NCBI GenBank assembly: GCA_944321175.1
Contig: CALUKI010000029.1
Location: forward strand, 1 to 64,000
Direction: 5' to 3'
DNA: 64,000 nt
From: an uncultured Alistipes sp.
GTDB lineage: Bacteria > Bacteroidota > Bacteroidia > Bacteroidales > Rikenellaceae
This document shows positions 20,925 to 30,278 of this stretch, piece by piece. How positions within the stretch are numbered: position 1 is the stretch's first letter; each line of letters starts with the position of its first letter. Under the pieces are notes generated by a model, which was not told where the DNA came from, did no database searches, and was given only the letters and a program-made list of their open reading frames with translations. A program made the translations under genes and the position numbers.

Positions 20925-21156
20925 TATCTTTGGCTTCGTCTTAGATACTTCGCCTCGGCAAAAGCAAATGAAATTTGCATTGCACTCGACTTAGTCGTAT
21001 CTTTGGCTGACGTCTTAGATACTCCGCCTCGGCAAAAAGCAAATGAAATTTGCATTGCGCTCGGCTTATTCGTATCTTTGGCTGACCGTCTTAGATACTC
21101 CGCCTCGGCAAAAAGCAAATGAAATTTGCATTGCGCTCGGCTTAATCGTATCTTTA
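20925..21156 (+). repeat. Three tandem promoter-bearing repeats upstream of V-ATPase operon
   Basis: Three head-to-tail units of 73, 75 and 76 bp. Each starts with TATCTTTGGCT, then CTTAGATACTCCGCCTCGGC (one base different in the first unit), the palindrome GCAAATGAAATTTGC, and TGCGCTCGGCTTA. The array therefore holds three intact -7 elements at 20925, 20998 and 21073 and a decayed one (TATCTTTA) at 21149, all pointing to the V-ATPase genes. The core and the promoter end match the repeats in front of the MATE gene. Confidence 0.85.
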
Positions 21157-21207
21157 CCGGATAGGCGTTTGTACGAGAAATTATTGAATTACGATAATCA
21201 GAACACT

Positions 21208-21822
21208 ATGGAGAACAAACTTCAACAATTGACCCAGAAGCTCTACGACGAGGGGCTGGAGAAGGGTCGCGCCGAGGCCGAACGTCTGGTCTCGGAAGCG
21301 AAGAGCGAAGCCGCCAAGATCATCGCCGATGCCAAGGCCGAAGCCGAAGCCATCGTGAAGGCCGCCGAGGCCAAGGCCGAAGATACGGCCAAGAATTCGA
21401 TGACCGAGATCGCACTGGCGGGCAAACAGGCCGTCGCCCGGATCAAGGAGGAGATCTCCTCGCTGATTGCGGCCGAGAGTACCTTCTCCGCCGTGAAAGC
21501 CGCCAATCTGGATCCCGAATTCGTCAAGGCGATGCTGCTGAGCGTCGCCCGCAACTGGAACGGCGCATCGTCGTCGAAGGTCGAACTGCAAGCGCTGCTG
21601 CCCGAAGCCGAGCGGGCGAAGTTCGACGCTGCGTTCGCCGCTGCGGCCAAGGAGCTGCTCGAAGCGGGCATCGAAGTGGGTTATTCGAAGGAGGTACGCA
21701 CCGGCTTCAAGGTGGGCGCCAAGGGCGGCAGCTATTACATCTCCTTCTCGGACGACGATTTCGAGGCACTGTTGAAGGAGTATCTGCGCGGCAAGATCTC
21801 CGAACTGCTGTTCAAAGCCTGA
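21208..21822 (+). CDS. ntpE: V-type ATP synthase/ATPase subunit E
   Basis: Peripheral-stalk subunit of 204 residues. Residues about 1-75 are a long Ala/Glu/Lys-rich coiled coil (EAAKIIADAKAEAEAIVKAA); the rest is the globular E domain ending EALLKEYLRGKISELLFKA. It anchors the catalytic A/B head to the membrane part. First gene of the operon. The ATG of MENKLQQL is chosen; the frame runs further upstream, but through the promoter repeats, so that extension is not coding. Confidence 0.9.
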   Translation: MENKLQQLTQKLYDEGLEKGRAEAERLVSEAKSEAAKIIADAKAEAEAIVKAAEAKAEDTAKNSMTEIALAGKQAVARIKEEISSLIAAESTFSAVKAANLDPEFVKAMLLSVARNWNGASSSKVELQALLPEAERAKFDAAFAAAAKELLEAGIEVGYSKEVRTGFKVGAKGGSYYISFSDDDFEALLKEYLRGKISELLFKA

Positions 21823-21829
21823 CACCGCC

Positions 21830-22663
21830 ATGTTCGATACCAACTATTATTGTCTTGTAGCGGGGCTGCGGGAGTATTCGCTCGACAGCGGCACGAAGGG
21901 GTTCGATCCGCGTGCCATTCTCGACGAGATTCTTGCCGAGCTCACGCCGCGCGACCTGCAGGCCGTGCGGTTGCTCTACGGGTACTACGACTGCGAGAAC
22001 CTGCTCAGTCTGCGGGCCGGCCGTGCAGCCTTCAATCCGCTGGGCAACTTTTCGCAGACGGAACTCAGGGAGGAGATGGAGCATCCGCGCAGGCTGCCGC
22101 AGGCTATCGGCCGGATTCTTCGCGCCTACGCATCGCCCGAAGGGGAAGACGCCGAAACGGTCAATACCGACCGGCGCTTCGAGATGTCGCTTTACGAAGC
22201 CTACTATGAGGCGTGCGAAGCGTCATCGAGCCGTTTTCTGCAGGAGTGGAGCCGTTTTGACCGCACGCTGCGCAACGTTGCGGCGGCCATCACGGCCCGT
22301 GCGACGGATCGTCCCGTCGGGGAGTGCATCGTCGGCCGCGACGACATCGCCGAACAACTGCGCCGCTCGTCGGCGGCCGATTTCGGACTGCGGGGCGAAC
22401 TCCCCTATATCGACGCCGTGATCGCGGCGGTCAACGACGAAGGCAACCTGCTCGAAAAGGAGCACAGGATCGACCGTATCCGCTGGCAGCAGGCCGTCGA
22501 TCTGGCCGTCGCGGACTATTTCGACATCAACGCCATCCTGTCGTATCTGGTACGCATCAACATCGTTGCCCGCTGGGCACAGCTCGACGAGAAGCGCGGA
22601 CGGGAGATGCTCGGCGAACTGCTGCGCGAACTCGACGGAAAAGAACTGATAAATAACAACTGA
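21830..22663 (+). CDS. DUF2764 protein of V-type ATPase operon
   Basis: A 277-residue soluble protein that begins MFDTNYYCLVAGLREYSLD. DUF2764 genes occur in V-type ATPase operons of Bacteroidota and relatives between subunits E and A. They are thought to take the place of subunit C, the socket that joins the rotor to the membrane ring; that role is inferred from position, not shown. Mostly alpha-helical in appearance, with DYFDINAILSYLVRINIVARW near the end. It starts seven bases after subunit E and stops eight bases before subunit A, so it is part of the operon. Confidence 0.87.
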   Translation: MFDTNYYCLVAGLREYSLDSGTKGFDPRAILDEILAELTPRDLQAVRLLYGYYDCENLLSLRAGRAAFNPLGNFSQTELREEMEHPRRLPQAIGRILRAYASPEGEDAETVNTDRRFEMSLYEAYYEACEASSSRFLQEWSRFDRTLRNVAAAITARATDRPVGECIVGRDDIAEQLRRSSAADFGLRGELPYIDAVIAAVNDEGNLLEKEHRIDRIRWQQAVDLAVADYFDINAILSYLVRINIVARWAQLDEKRGREMLGELLRELDGKELINNN

Positions 22664-22671
22664 TCACATAT

Positions 22672-24429
22672 ATGAAAACAACAGGACGTGTAAAAGGTAT
22701 CATCTCCAACATCGTCATCGTGAAGGCCGACGGTCCGGTAGCCCAGAACGAGATCTGCCATGTATGGTACGGAGATACCAAAATGATGGCGGAGGTCATC
22801 AAGGTCATCGGCGACGACGCCTATGTGCAGGTTTACGACAGCACGCGCGGTCTGAAAATCGGCGACCGGGTCGAATTCGAAGGCCACATGCTCGAAGCGA
22901 CGCTGGCGCCGGGTCTGCTGTCGCGCAACTACGACGGTCTGCAGAACGACCTCGAAAAGATGCCGTCACTCTTCATCGAGCGCGGCTCGATCACCGATCC
23001 GGTCGATTTCGGGAAGAACTGGCCCTTCACCCCGCTTGCCAAGGCCGGCGACAAGGTATCGGCGGCCTCGTGGCTGGGCGAGGTGCAGGAGCAGTGGATT
23101 TCGCACAAGATCATGGTTCCGTTCACGATGACGGAGAACTATACGGTCAAGAGCGTAGCGGCGGCCGGCGAATACAAGGTGACCGACACGGTCGCCGTCC
23201 TTGCCGACGCCGAAGGCAACGAACATCCCGTGACGATGGTGCAGCGCTGGCCCGTGAAGCAGGCGATCCGCTGCTACACCGAGAAGCCGCGTCCCGACCG
23301 CATCATGGAGACGGGCGTGCGGGCCATCGATACGTTCAATCCGCTGGCCGAAGGGGGCACGGGATTCATTCCGGGCCCGTTCGGCGCGGGCAAGACGGTG
23401 CTGCAGCACGCCATCTCGAAGCAGGCCGACGCCGACATCATCATCATGATCGCCTGCGGCGAGCGTGCCAACGAGGTGGTGGAGATCTTCAAGGAGTTCC
23501 CGGAGCTGATCGACCCCCATACGGGCCACCCGCTCATGGAGCGCACGATCATCATCTGCAACACGTCGAACATGCCGGTTGCCGCCCGTGAGGCATCGGT
23601 CTATACGGGTATGACCATCGGCGAATACTACCGCGCAATGGGGCTGAAGGTGCTGGTGATGGCCGACTCGACGTCGCGCTGGGCGCAGGCGCTGCGCGAG
23701 ATGTCGAACCGGCTGGAGGAGCTGCCGGGGCAGGATGCCTTCCCGATGGACCTGTCGGCGATCATCTCCAACTTCTACTCGCGTGCGGGACTGGTCCGTC
23801 TGACCAACGGCAAGACGGGATCGGTAACCTTCCTCGGTACGGTGTCGCCTGCGGGCGGCAACCTCAAGGAGCCCGTGACGGAATCGACGAAGAAGGCCGC
23901 CCGCTGCTTCTACGCATTGGCTCAGGGGCGTGCCGACTCGAAGCGCTACCCCGCCATCGACCCGCTGGACTCCTATTCGAAATACCTCGAATATCCGGAG
24001 ATCCGCCAATACCTCGAAGAACATGTCGGCAAAGGCTGGGTGGACGAGGTCTATGCCGGCAAGACCCTTGTCCAGCGCGGCAAGGAGGCCAACGACCAGA
24101 TCAACATTCTGGGTGACGACGGCGTGCCGGCGGAGTACCACGAACGCTTCTGGAAATCGGAACTGATCGACTTCGTGATCCTGCAGCAGGACGCCTTCGA
24201 CGACATCGATGCCAACTGCCCGTTCGAACGTCAGAAGATGATGTACGAGATGGTGCTGGAGATCTGCCGCAAGGATTTCAACTTCGGGGATTTCGACGCC
24301 TGCTCGGCCTTCTTCAAGACGTTGATCAATCTTTTCCGTCAGATGAACTATTCGGAGTGGAAGTCCGGGAAATTCGAGGAGTACCGCCGTCAGATCGAGG
24401 CGCTCGTAAACGAACAGTTCAACAAATAA
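22672..24429 (+). CDS. ntpA: V-type ATP synthase/ATPase catalytic subunit A
   Basis: Catalytic subunit of 585 residues that binds and hydrolyses, or makes, ATP. The N-terminal barrel is followed by the A-subunit-specific non-homologous insert, the Walker A loop GPFGAGKTVLQH near residue 235, the glutamate switch region GERANEVVEIF, and Walker B in KVLVMADSTSRWAQALRE. The C-terminal helical domain carries the YSKYLEYPEIRQYLEEH region. Length is normal for the family. Eight bases separate it from DUF2764 and ten from subunit B. Confidence 0.97.
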   Translation: MKTTGRVKGIISNIVIVKADGPVAQNEICHVWYGDTKMMAEVIKVIGDDAYVQVYDSTRGLKIGDRVEFEGHMLEATLAPGLLSRNYDGLQNDLEKMPSLFIERGSITDPVDFGKNWPFTPLAKAGDKVSAASWLGEVQEQWISHKIMVPFTMTENYTVKSVAAAGEYKVTDTVAVLADAEGNEHPVTMVQRWPVKQAIRCYTEKPRPDRIMETGVRAIDTFNPLAEGGTGFIPGPFGAGKTVLQHAISKQADADIIIMIACGERANEVVEIFKEFPELIDPHTGHPLMERTIIICNTSNMPVAAREASVYTGMTIGEYYRAMGLKVLVMADSTSRWAQALREMSNRLEELPGQDAFPMDLSAIISNFYSRAGLVRLTNGKTGSVTFLGTVSPAGGNLKEPVTESTKKAARCFYALAQGRADSKRYPAIDPLDSYSKYLEYPEIRQYLEEHVGKGWVDEVYAGKTLVQRGKEANDQINILGDDGVPAEYHERFWKSELIDFVILQQDAFDDIDANCPFERQKMMYEMVLEICRKDFNFGDFDACSAFFKTLINLFRQMNYSEWKSGKFEEYRRQIEALVNEQFNK

Positions 24430-24439
24430 GACCGCAGCC

Positions 24440-25759
24440 ATGACAACACGCGCATTTCAAAAGGTATATACCAAAATAGACAACATTACCAAAGCCACCG
24501 TCACGTTGCGTGCAACGGGTGTCGGCAACGATGAACTGGCCACCGTCGGCGGGAAACTGGCGCAGGTGGTAAAGATCATGGGCGACAACGTCACCCTTCA
24601 GGTCTTCGCCGGCACCGAGGGTCTGGCGACGGATTCCGAGGTCGTATTTCACGGCGAACCGCCGAAACTGAAGGTGTCGGACAACCTCGCCGGCCGTTTC
24701 TTCAACGCCTACGGCGAACCGCTCGAAGGCGGCGAGCAGATCGAAGGCGAAGCCCGCGAGATCGGCGGCCCGACGGTCAACCCGTTCAAGCGCAAGCAGC
24801 CCTCGGAACTCATTGCGACGGGCATCGCGGGCATCGACCTCAACAATACGATCGTGACGGGACAGAAGATTCCCTTCTTCGCCGATCCCGACCAGCCCTA
24901 CAACGCCGTCATGGCCAATGTGGCCCTGCGTGCCAAGGCCGACAAGATCATTCTGGGCGGCATGGGGCTCACGAACGACGACTTCCTCTACTTCAAACAG
25001 GTCTTCGAGAATGCCGGAGCGCTCGACCGCATCGTGTCGTTCGTCAACACGACCGAAAACCCGCCCGTCGAACGGCTGCTCGTTCCGGACATGGCCCTTA
25101 CGGCCGCCGAGTACTTCGCCGTTGACAAGGGCGAAAAGGTGCTCGTGCTGCTGACCGACATGACGCTCTACGCGGATGCGCTGGCGATCGTCTCGAACCG
25201 CATGGACCAGATTCCGTCGAAGGACTCGATGCCGGGATCGCTCTATTCGGACCTCGCGAAGATCTACGAGAAGGCCGTGCAGCTGCCCAACGGCGGTTCG
25301 ATCACGATCATCGCCGTGACGACGCTTTCGGGCGGCGACATCACGCACGCCGTGCCGGACAACACGGGGTACATCACCGAGGGCCAGCTCTTCCTGCGCA
25401 ACGACTCCGATACGGGCAGGGTCATCGTCGATCCGTTCCGTTCGCTGTCGCGGCTCAAGCAGCTGGTTATCGGCAAGAAGACGCGCGAGGACCATCCGCA
25501 GGTGATGAACGCCTGCGTGCGTCTCTACGCCGACGCAGCCAACGCCAAGACGAAACTCGAAAACGGTTTCGACCTCTCGGACTACGACGAACGGGCCTTG
25601 AAATTCGCCTACGACTACTCGGAGAAACTGCTCTCGATCGACGTGAACATGGAGATCAACGAGATGCTCGACACGGCATGGCGGCTCTTTGCGAAATATT
25701 TCACGAAGACCGAAGTGGCCATCAAGGAGGAGCTGACGCAGAAATACTGGAAAGAATAA
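24440..25759 (+). CDS. ntpB: V-type ATP synthase/ATPase subunit B
   Basis: Non-catalytic nucleotide-binding-fold subunit of 439 residues that alternates with subunit A in the head. The P-loop is degenerate, as expected for B: FADPDQPYNAVMANVALRA is where A has GAGKT. VLLTDMTLYADALAIVSNRMDQIPSKDSMPGSLYSDLA is replaced here by its core features, including LLTDMTLYADAL and MPGSLYSDLAKIYEKA, which are typical of V/A-type B subunits. It follows subunit A by ten bases and precedes subunit D by six. Confidence 0.96.
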   Translation: MTTRAFQKVYTKIDNITKATVTLRATGVGNDELATVGGKLAQVVKIMGDNVTLQVFAGTEGLATDSEVVFHGEPPKLKVSDNLAGRFFNAYGEPLEGGEQIEGEAREIGGPTVNPFKRKQPSELIATGIAGIDLNNTIVTGQKIPFFADPDQPYNAVMANVALRAKADKIILGGMGLTNDDFLYFKQVFENAGALDRIVSFVNTTENPPVERLLVPDMALTAAEYFAVDKGEKVLVLLTDMTLYADALAIVSNRMDQIPSKDSMPGSLYSDLAKIYEKAVQLPNGGSITIIAVTTLSGGDITHAVPDNTGYITEGQLFLRNDSDTGRVIVDPFRSLSRLKQLVIGKKTREDHPQVMNACVRLYADAANAKTKLENGFDLSDYDERALKFAYDYSEKLLSIDVNMEINEMLDTAWRLFAKYFTKTEVAIKEELTQKYWKE

Positions 25760-25765
25760 CGGCCT

Positions 25766-26374
25766 ATGGCTATCAAGTTTCAATACAACAAGACCTCGCT
25801 GGGCGAACTGGGCAAACAGCTCAGGATGCGGCAGAAGGCGCTGCCGACGATCAAGAGCAAGGAATCGGCCCTGCGGCTGGAGGTCAAGAAGGCGAAGGAC
25901 GCGGCACAGGAGCACTGCACGCGTCTGGACCGTCTGCTGGCCGAGTACGACTACATGGTCTCGCTGTGGGGGGAGTTCGACCGCGGCCTGCTGCGGATTG
26001 CGGACATCGAGCTCTCGGAACAGAAGATCGCCGGAGTCCGCACGCCGGTGCTGCAGCGGGTCGTCTATGAGGAGAAGCCCTACGACCTCTTTTCGTCGCC
26101 GGTATGGTACACGGCAGGAATCGATCTGCTCAAACGGCTCTCGGAACTGGGAATCGAGTATGAGCTCTGCCGCCGGAAGATGGAACTGCTGGACTTCGCG
26201 CGGCGCAAGACCACACAGAAGGTGAATCTCTACGAGAAGGTTCAGATTCCGGGTTACGAGGATGCCATCCGCAAGATCAAGCGGTTCCTCGAAGATGAGG
26301 AGAACCTCTCGAAATCGGCGCAGAAAATCGTGAAAAACAAACAGCAACAGGCTACGGAGGGGCTGAGTGTATGA
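25766..26374 (+). CDS. ntpD: V-type ATP synthase/ATPase subunit D
   Basis: Central-shaft subunit of 202 residues that turns inside the A/B head. It shows the expected long antiparallel coiled coil: an N-terminal helix rich in Lys and Leu (LRMRQKALPTIKSKESALRL) and a C-terminal helix (NLYEKVQIPGYEDAIRKIKR), the latter a well-conserved D-subunit motif. The stop codon overlaps the start of subunit I (ATGA), which indicates translational coupling. Confidence 0.93.
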   Translation: MAIKFQYNKTSLGELGKQLRMRQKALPTIKSKESALRLEVKKAKDAAQEHCTRLDRLLAEYDYMVSLWGEFDRGLLRIADIELSEQKIAGVRTPVLQRVVYEEKPYDLFSSPVWYTAGIDLLKRLSELGIEYELCRRKMELLDFARRKTTQKVNLYEKVQIPGYEDAIRKIKRFLEDEENLSKSAQKIVKNKQQQATEGLSV

Positions 26375-28206
26375 TCGCCAGGATGTCGAAATACGACTTT
26401 ATTCTCTACGCCGGACAAAGCGACGATTTCATCGCCCGTCTGCGGGAGTTGGGGCTCGTCGATGTGACTTGTACGGGCTGGGAGCCGACGGACGAGGATC
26501 GGGCCTTGATTACGTCGATCGAGAACCGCACGAAGGCGGTCGAGCAGCTGACGCAGTTCCGCACGACGGAACGCTTCGATGCTTCGGCGGCGCCGCTCGC
26601 TGCGGACGAGGATCCCTATGCATGCTACCGCACCGTCACGCAGCGGCGCACGGCACTGCACACGGAGATCGCACAGACGGAGAAGAGCATCGAGGAGGCG
26701 CGTCCCTGGGGCGAGTTCTCGACCGAGACGCTGCAGCGGCTCTCCGCACAGGGCGTTACGGTACGTTTCTTCACGACCCAGCGCAACACCTTCGAGCAAC
26801 AGTACGAAGCGTGGAGCGAACAGGCGGCCATCGAAGCGATCGCCGAAGACAATTCGACGGTATGGTTCGTAGCCGTGACGCGCGACGCACGGGAACTGTC
26901 GCTCGACGCACAGGAGGTGAAGGCTCCGACGATGACGGTCCGCGAAGCCGAAGCAAAACGCATGAGCCTGCAGGCCGAATTGGCGGCAACGGACAGGGAA
27001 CTGTCGCGCGTTGCGGTCTCGATGGAGGGCATCACGGCCGAGCGCAACCGCTTGCGCGAGCGGCTGCAAGGGGTAAAGGTGACGGCGACGGCGGCATCGG
27101 CCGCCGACGGGACGCTGCTCGTCATGGAGGGATGGGCCGAAGCCGAGACCTCGGATCGGGTGGACGCCCTGCTGGAGGAGTACCCCAATGTGCTTTATAT
27201 CAAGAGCGACCCCACACCGGACGACGAACCGCCCGTGAAGCTCAGGAACAACCGTTTTGCACGGATCTTCGAACTTGTGGGCGACATGTACGCCCGTCCG
27301 AAATACGGAACGCTCGACCTGACACCCTTCTTCGCGCCCTTCTACATGCTCTTCTTCGGCATCTGCCTGAACGATGCCGGATACGGACTCATCCTGCTGG
27401 CGATGGGCGTGACGATGCTGCTGAAGTTCAAGGAGGGAACGATGCACCGTGCAGCGTGGTTCGCCACGATGTGCGCCGTCTCGACGATCGCCGTAGGGCT
27501 CTTCTGCGGCTCGTTCTTCGGCATCCCGCTCAAGGAGTACTTTCCGTCGGTTCCCTTCTTCGACTTTCAGGGCAAGTTCTTCTCGTGGGCGCTGGCCATC
27601 GGTATCGTACAGATCCTCTTCGGACTGTTGCTGCGCGTGCTGACGATCACGGCGACCGTCGGATTCCGCTATGCGCTCTCCACGCTGGGATGGTTCCTCA
27701 TCCTGCTCGGAGGAAGCCTCGCCGCAGGGCTGCCGATGCTCGATGAAGCGTGGGTCATCCCCGGATTCACCGCCTCCTCGCCGGCCTTTTATGCCGTGTT
27801 GGGTGCGGGTGCCGTGCTGATGTTCTTCTTCAACTCGCCGGGCAAGAACCCCTTCATCAACTTCGGAACAGGCCTGTGGGATACCTACAACAACATCACG
27901 GGCATCCTCTCCGACGTCCTCTCCTACATCCGGCTCTTCGCCATCGGACTCTCCGGCGGTATTCTGGCTACGGTATTCAACGATCTGGCGTCGGGCCTGA
28001 GTCCCGATATTCCGGTGCTGCACGAACTCGTCGTGGTGATCATTTTGCTCATCGGCCACAGTATCAACATCTTCATGTCGGCCATCTCGTCGTTCGTACA
28101 CCCGATGCGACTCACCTTCGTGGAGTTCTACAAAAACGCCGGATTCGAAATGGCGGCGCGGCAGTTCGAACCGCTGACAAAACTCGATCAGACGGAAAAC
28201 AAATAA
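26371..28206 (+). CDS. ntpI: V-type ATP synthase/ATPase subunit I
   Basis: Membrane stator subunit of 611 residues. The first 300 or so residues form the cytoplasmic arm with coiled coils. The C-terminal half has about eight membrane helices, beginning with FFAPFYMLFFGICLNDAGYG. The segment VHPMRLTFVEFYKNAGFE holds the conserved arginine that drives ion release from the K ring. The start ATG overlaps the subunit D stop by four bases. Length is close to the family norm. Confidence 0.95.
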   Translation: MIARMSKYDFILYAGQSDDFIARLRELGLVDVTCTGWEPTDEDRALITSIENRTKAVEQLTQFRTTERFDASAAPLAADEDPYACYRTVTQRRTALHTEIAQTEKSIEEARPWGEFSTETLQRLSAQGVTVRFFTTQRNTFEQQYEAWSEQAAIEAIAEDNSTVWFVAVTRDARELSLDAQEVKAPTMTVREAEAKRMSLQAELAATDRELSRVAVSMEGITAERNRLRERLQGVKVTATAASAADGTLLVMEGWAEAETSDRVDALLEEYPNVLYIKSDPTPDDEPPVKLRNNRFARIFELVGDMYARPKYGTLDLTPFFAPFYMLFFGICLNDAGYGLILLAMGVTMLLKFKEGTMHRAAWFATMCAVSTIAVGLFCGSFFGIPLKEYFPSVPFFDFQGKFFSWALAIGIVQILFGLLLRVLTITATVGFRYALSTLGWFLILLGGSLAAGLPMLDEAWVIPGFTASSPAFYAVLGAGAVLMFFFNSPGKNPFINFGTGLWDTYNNITGILSDVLSYIRLFAIGLSGGILATVFNDLASGLSPDIPVLHELVVVIILLIGHSINIFMSAISSFVHPMRLTFVEFYKNAGFEMAARQFEPLTKLDQTENK

Positions 28207-28237
28207 AAACAATCAATAAACTAAAAACTTTACAAGT

Positions 28238-28687
28238 ATGACATCTGCAATTATTTTGGCCTACATCGGCGTGGCGTTGATGATCGGTTTTTCGGGCATG
28301 GCAAGCTGTATCGGTACGGCAATGGCCGGACAGGCCTCGATCGGCGCCATGAAGAAGAATGCCGGAGCGTTCGGCAGCTACATGATCCTCTCGGCCATCC
28401 CCGGCTCCCAGGGTCTCTACGGCTTCGTGAACTACTTCATCATCAAGGACTATCTGGTCGAGAGCATCACGATGTTGCAGGGTGCCGCAATCTTCGGCGC
28501 CGGTCTGTTGACGGGTCTGGTCTGCCTGCTGTCGTCCTACTATCAGGCAAAGGTCTGCGCAAACGGTATCGTAGCAATCGGAAACGGCCACGACGTAATG
28601 GGCAAAACGCTGATCCTGGCGGCATTCCCGGAGTTGTACGCCATTCTGACGGTTGCCGCAACATTCCTTATCGGCGGCGCCATCTGA
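28238..28687 (+). CDS. ntpK: V-type ATP synthase/ATPase proteolipid subunit K
   Basis: Rotor-ring subunit of 149 residues with four helices in two hairpins, as in Enterococcus hirae NtpK. The ion-site residues of NtpK appear conserved: IPGSQGLYGF supplies Ile54, Ser57 and Gln58 (NtpK L61, T64, Q65); YYQAKVCANGI supplies Gln103 (Q110); AAFPELYAIL supplies Glu132 (E139). Gln at these two places with the Glu is the pattern of sodium-binding rings, so sodium coupling is predicted. Last gene of the operon, 31 bases after subunit I and followed by a strong hairpin. Confidence 0.95.
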   Translation: MTSAIILAYIGVALMIGFSGMASCIGTAMAGQASIGAMKKNAGAFGSYMILSAIPGSQGLYGFVNYFIIKDYLVESITMLQGAAIFGAGLLTGLVCLLSSYYQAKVCANGIVAIGNGHDVMGKTLILAAFPELYAILTVAATFLIGGAI

Positions 28688-28708
28688 TCCTGCACAACCA
28701 AGACACAG

Positions 28709-28746
28709 CCGAAAGGGCGGCCCGCAGAAACGGGCCGCCCTTTCGG
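28709..28746 (+). terminator. Terminator of the V-ATPase operon
   Basis: Perfect 16-bp stem CCGAAAGGGCGGCCCG with a 6-base loop, 21 bases after the subunit K stop. Only a short T-rich tail follows, but the stem is very stable. Confidence 0.8.
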
Positions 28747-28931
28747 TCTTATTCACACCGGTTCACACGGCAAATAGGGGATACGACGGGTTTTCGGCCG
28801 GATCCGGCTTGCGGGAAGGAAATCTCCGCCGGAAGCGGCCCTTTTCGCCGTGCAGCACATCGGAAGGGACGCCGGATTTTGAAAAGTCATGTTTTCTGTG
28901 TATTTTGCGGCCGTAATTCGGCAATTCGTCC

Positions 28932-30077
28932 ATGAAAAAGAGCTACGAAGAGATCAATGAAAAGATCCGCAACGGAAAGGCTGTCGTTCTGACGGCCGAA
29001 GAGGTATCCGAACTGGCCCGTACACTTTCGCCCAAGGAGATCGTCCGGCGCGTGGATGTCGTGACGACAGGCACGTTCGGCGCAATGTGTTCATCGGGGG
29101 CCTTTCTCAACTTCGGCCACGCGGAACCGCCGATCCGCATGGAACGGATCGAACTCAACGGCGTACCGGTAAGCGGAGGGCTGGCAGCCGTCGATACCTA
29201 TGTCGGGGCGACGGACTGCAATCCGGCACGCCCGAATTACGGCGGCGCACATGTCATCGAGGAGCTTGTCGCAGGCCACGCCATCGAACTGGAGGCCTGG
29301 GGCAAAGGTACCGACGACTACCCGCGCCGGCATATCCGCTCGCGCATCACGCTGGCCGACATCAACGAAGCGGTACTCTATAATCCGCGCAACTGCTACC
29401 AGAACTACAATGCGGCGACCAACAGTTCGGGCCGGACGCTCCACACCTACATGGGGACGCTCCTGCCCAAGTTGCGGAACGTTTCGTACAGCACGTCCGG
29501 CGAGTTGTCGCCGCTGCTCAACGACCCCACCTGCCGCACCATCGGCATGGGCACGAGCATCTTCCTGTGCGGCGCACGGGGCTATGTAAGCTGGAACGGC
29601 ACCCAGTTCAACACGGAAAAGCCCGTCAACGACTACGGCATTCCGATCGGCGGCGCCCGCACGATCGCCGCCATCGGCGATCTCCGCGAAATGACGACCG
29701 ATTACCTGCGTGCGGCCTATTATGAAAAATACGGTGTCAGCCTTTTCGTGGGCGTCGGAGTCCCGATTCCGATTCTGGACGAGGATCTGGCCCGCGACGT
29801 CTCGATCCGCAACGAACAGATCACAACGAACGTACTCGATTTCGGCGACGGAGAACAGCCCGTCTGCCAGACGGACTATGCGGCCCTGCGCAGCGGTACG
29901 ATCGAAGTGCGGGGGCAGCGCGTCCATACGGCTCCGGTGGCGAGTCTGGCCAAGGCGCGGGAGATTGCCGCAAGGCTCAAGGGCTGGATCGAACGCGGAG
30001 AGTTCCTGCTGACCGAACCGGTGCGGCCGATGCCCGAACATTCGGAAATCAGGGGGCTGAAGGCCAGCGACGAATAG
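28932..30077 (+). CDS. Homocysteine biosynthesis protein, COG1900/DUF39
   Basis: A 381-residue protein of the DUF39/HcyBio family. In methanogens the family is needed to make homocysteine from aspartate semialdehyde and sulfide, independently of O-acylhomoserine. Conserved-looking blocks with cysteines are GTFGAMCSSGAFLNFGH (Cys53), GATDCNPARPNYGGAH (Cys96) and YNPRNCYQNYNAATN (Cys155); persulfide chemistry on a cysteine is the proposed mechanism. No C-terminal CBS domains, unlike some archaeal members. It heads a cluster with NIL-ferredoxin and UPF0280 genes, the two usual partners. Near-consensus promoter TATTTTG about 25 bases upstream; no SAM riboswitch recognised. Confidence 0.9.
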   Translation: MKKSYEEINEKIRNGKAVVLTAEEVSELARTLSPKEIVRRVDVVTTGTFGAMCSSGAFLNFGHAEPPIRMERIELNGVPVSGGLAAVDTYVGATDCNPARPNYGGAHVIEELVAGHAIELEAWGKGTDDYPRRHIRSRITLADINEAVLYNPRNCYQNYNAATNSSGRTLHTYMGTLLPKLRNVSYSTSGELSPLLNDPTCRTIGMGTSIFLCGARGYVSWNGTQFNTEKPVNDYGIPIGGARTIAAIGDLREMTTDYLRAAYYEKYGVSLFVGVGVPIPILDEDLARDVSIRNEQITTNVLDFGDGEQPVCQTDYAALRSGTIEVRGQRVHTAPVASLAKAREIAARLKGWIERGEFLLTEPVRPMPEHSEIRGLKASDE

Positions 30078-30278
30078 TTCTGCCCGAATTCCGAGGTCGG
30101 AGGAAAACCGAATCGGGGAAAAATCGGAGAAAAGAAGAGGGCGGCGGCCGCATATCCTCCACGGAGGAGGGCCGAAAGGCGGCCGAAGGGCGGGATGAAC
30201 GGACGCTGCAAGGCAGGCGGAAGCAAAAATACGGACAGAGAGGCCGGACGGGCCATATATCTAACGAAAGCAACGAAA

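Noticed and set aside
20925..21156. CRISPR array
   Set aside because: Units follow each other directly and are similar over their whole length, with no unique spacers and no cas genes.
26254..28212. A 652-codon minus-strand frame
   Set aside because: Antisense to V-ATPase subunit I; low-complexity His/Arg/Glu composition typical of shadows.
28751..28931. SAM or other methionine-related riboswitch before the homocysteine cluster
   Set aside because: No conserved SAM-riboswitch core or matching stems could be found by eye in this short leader.
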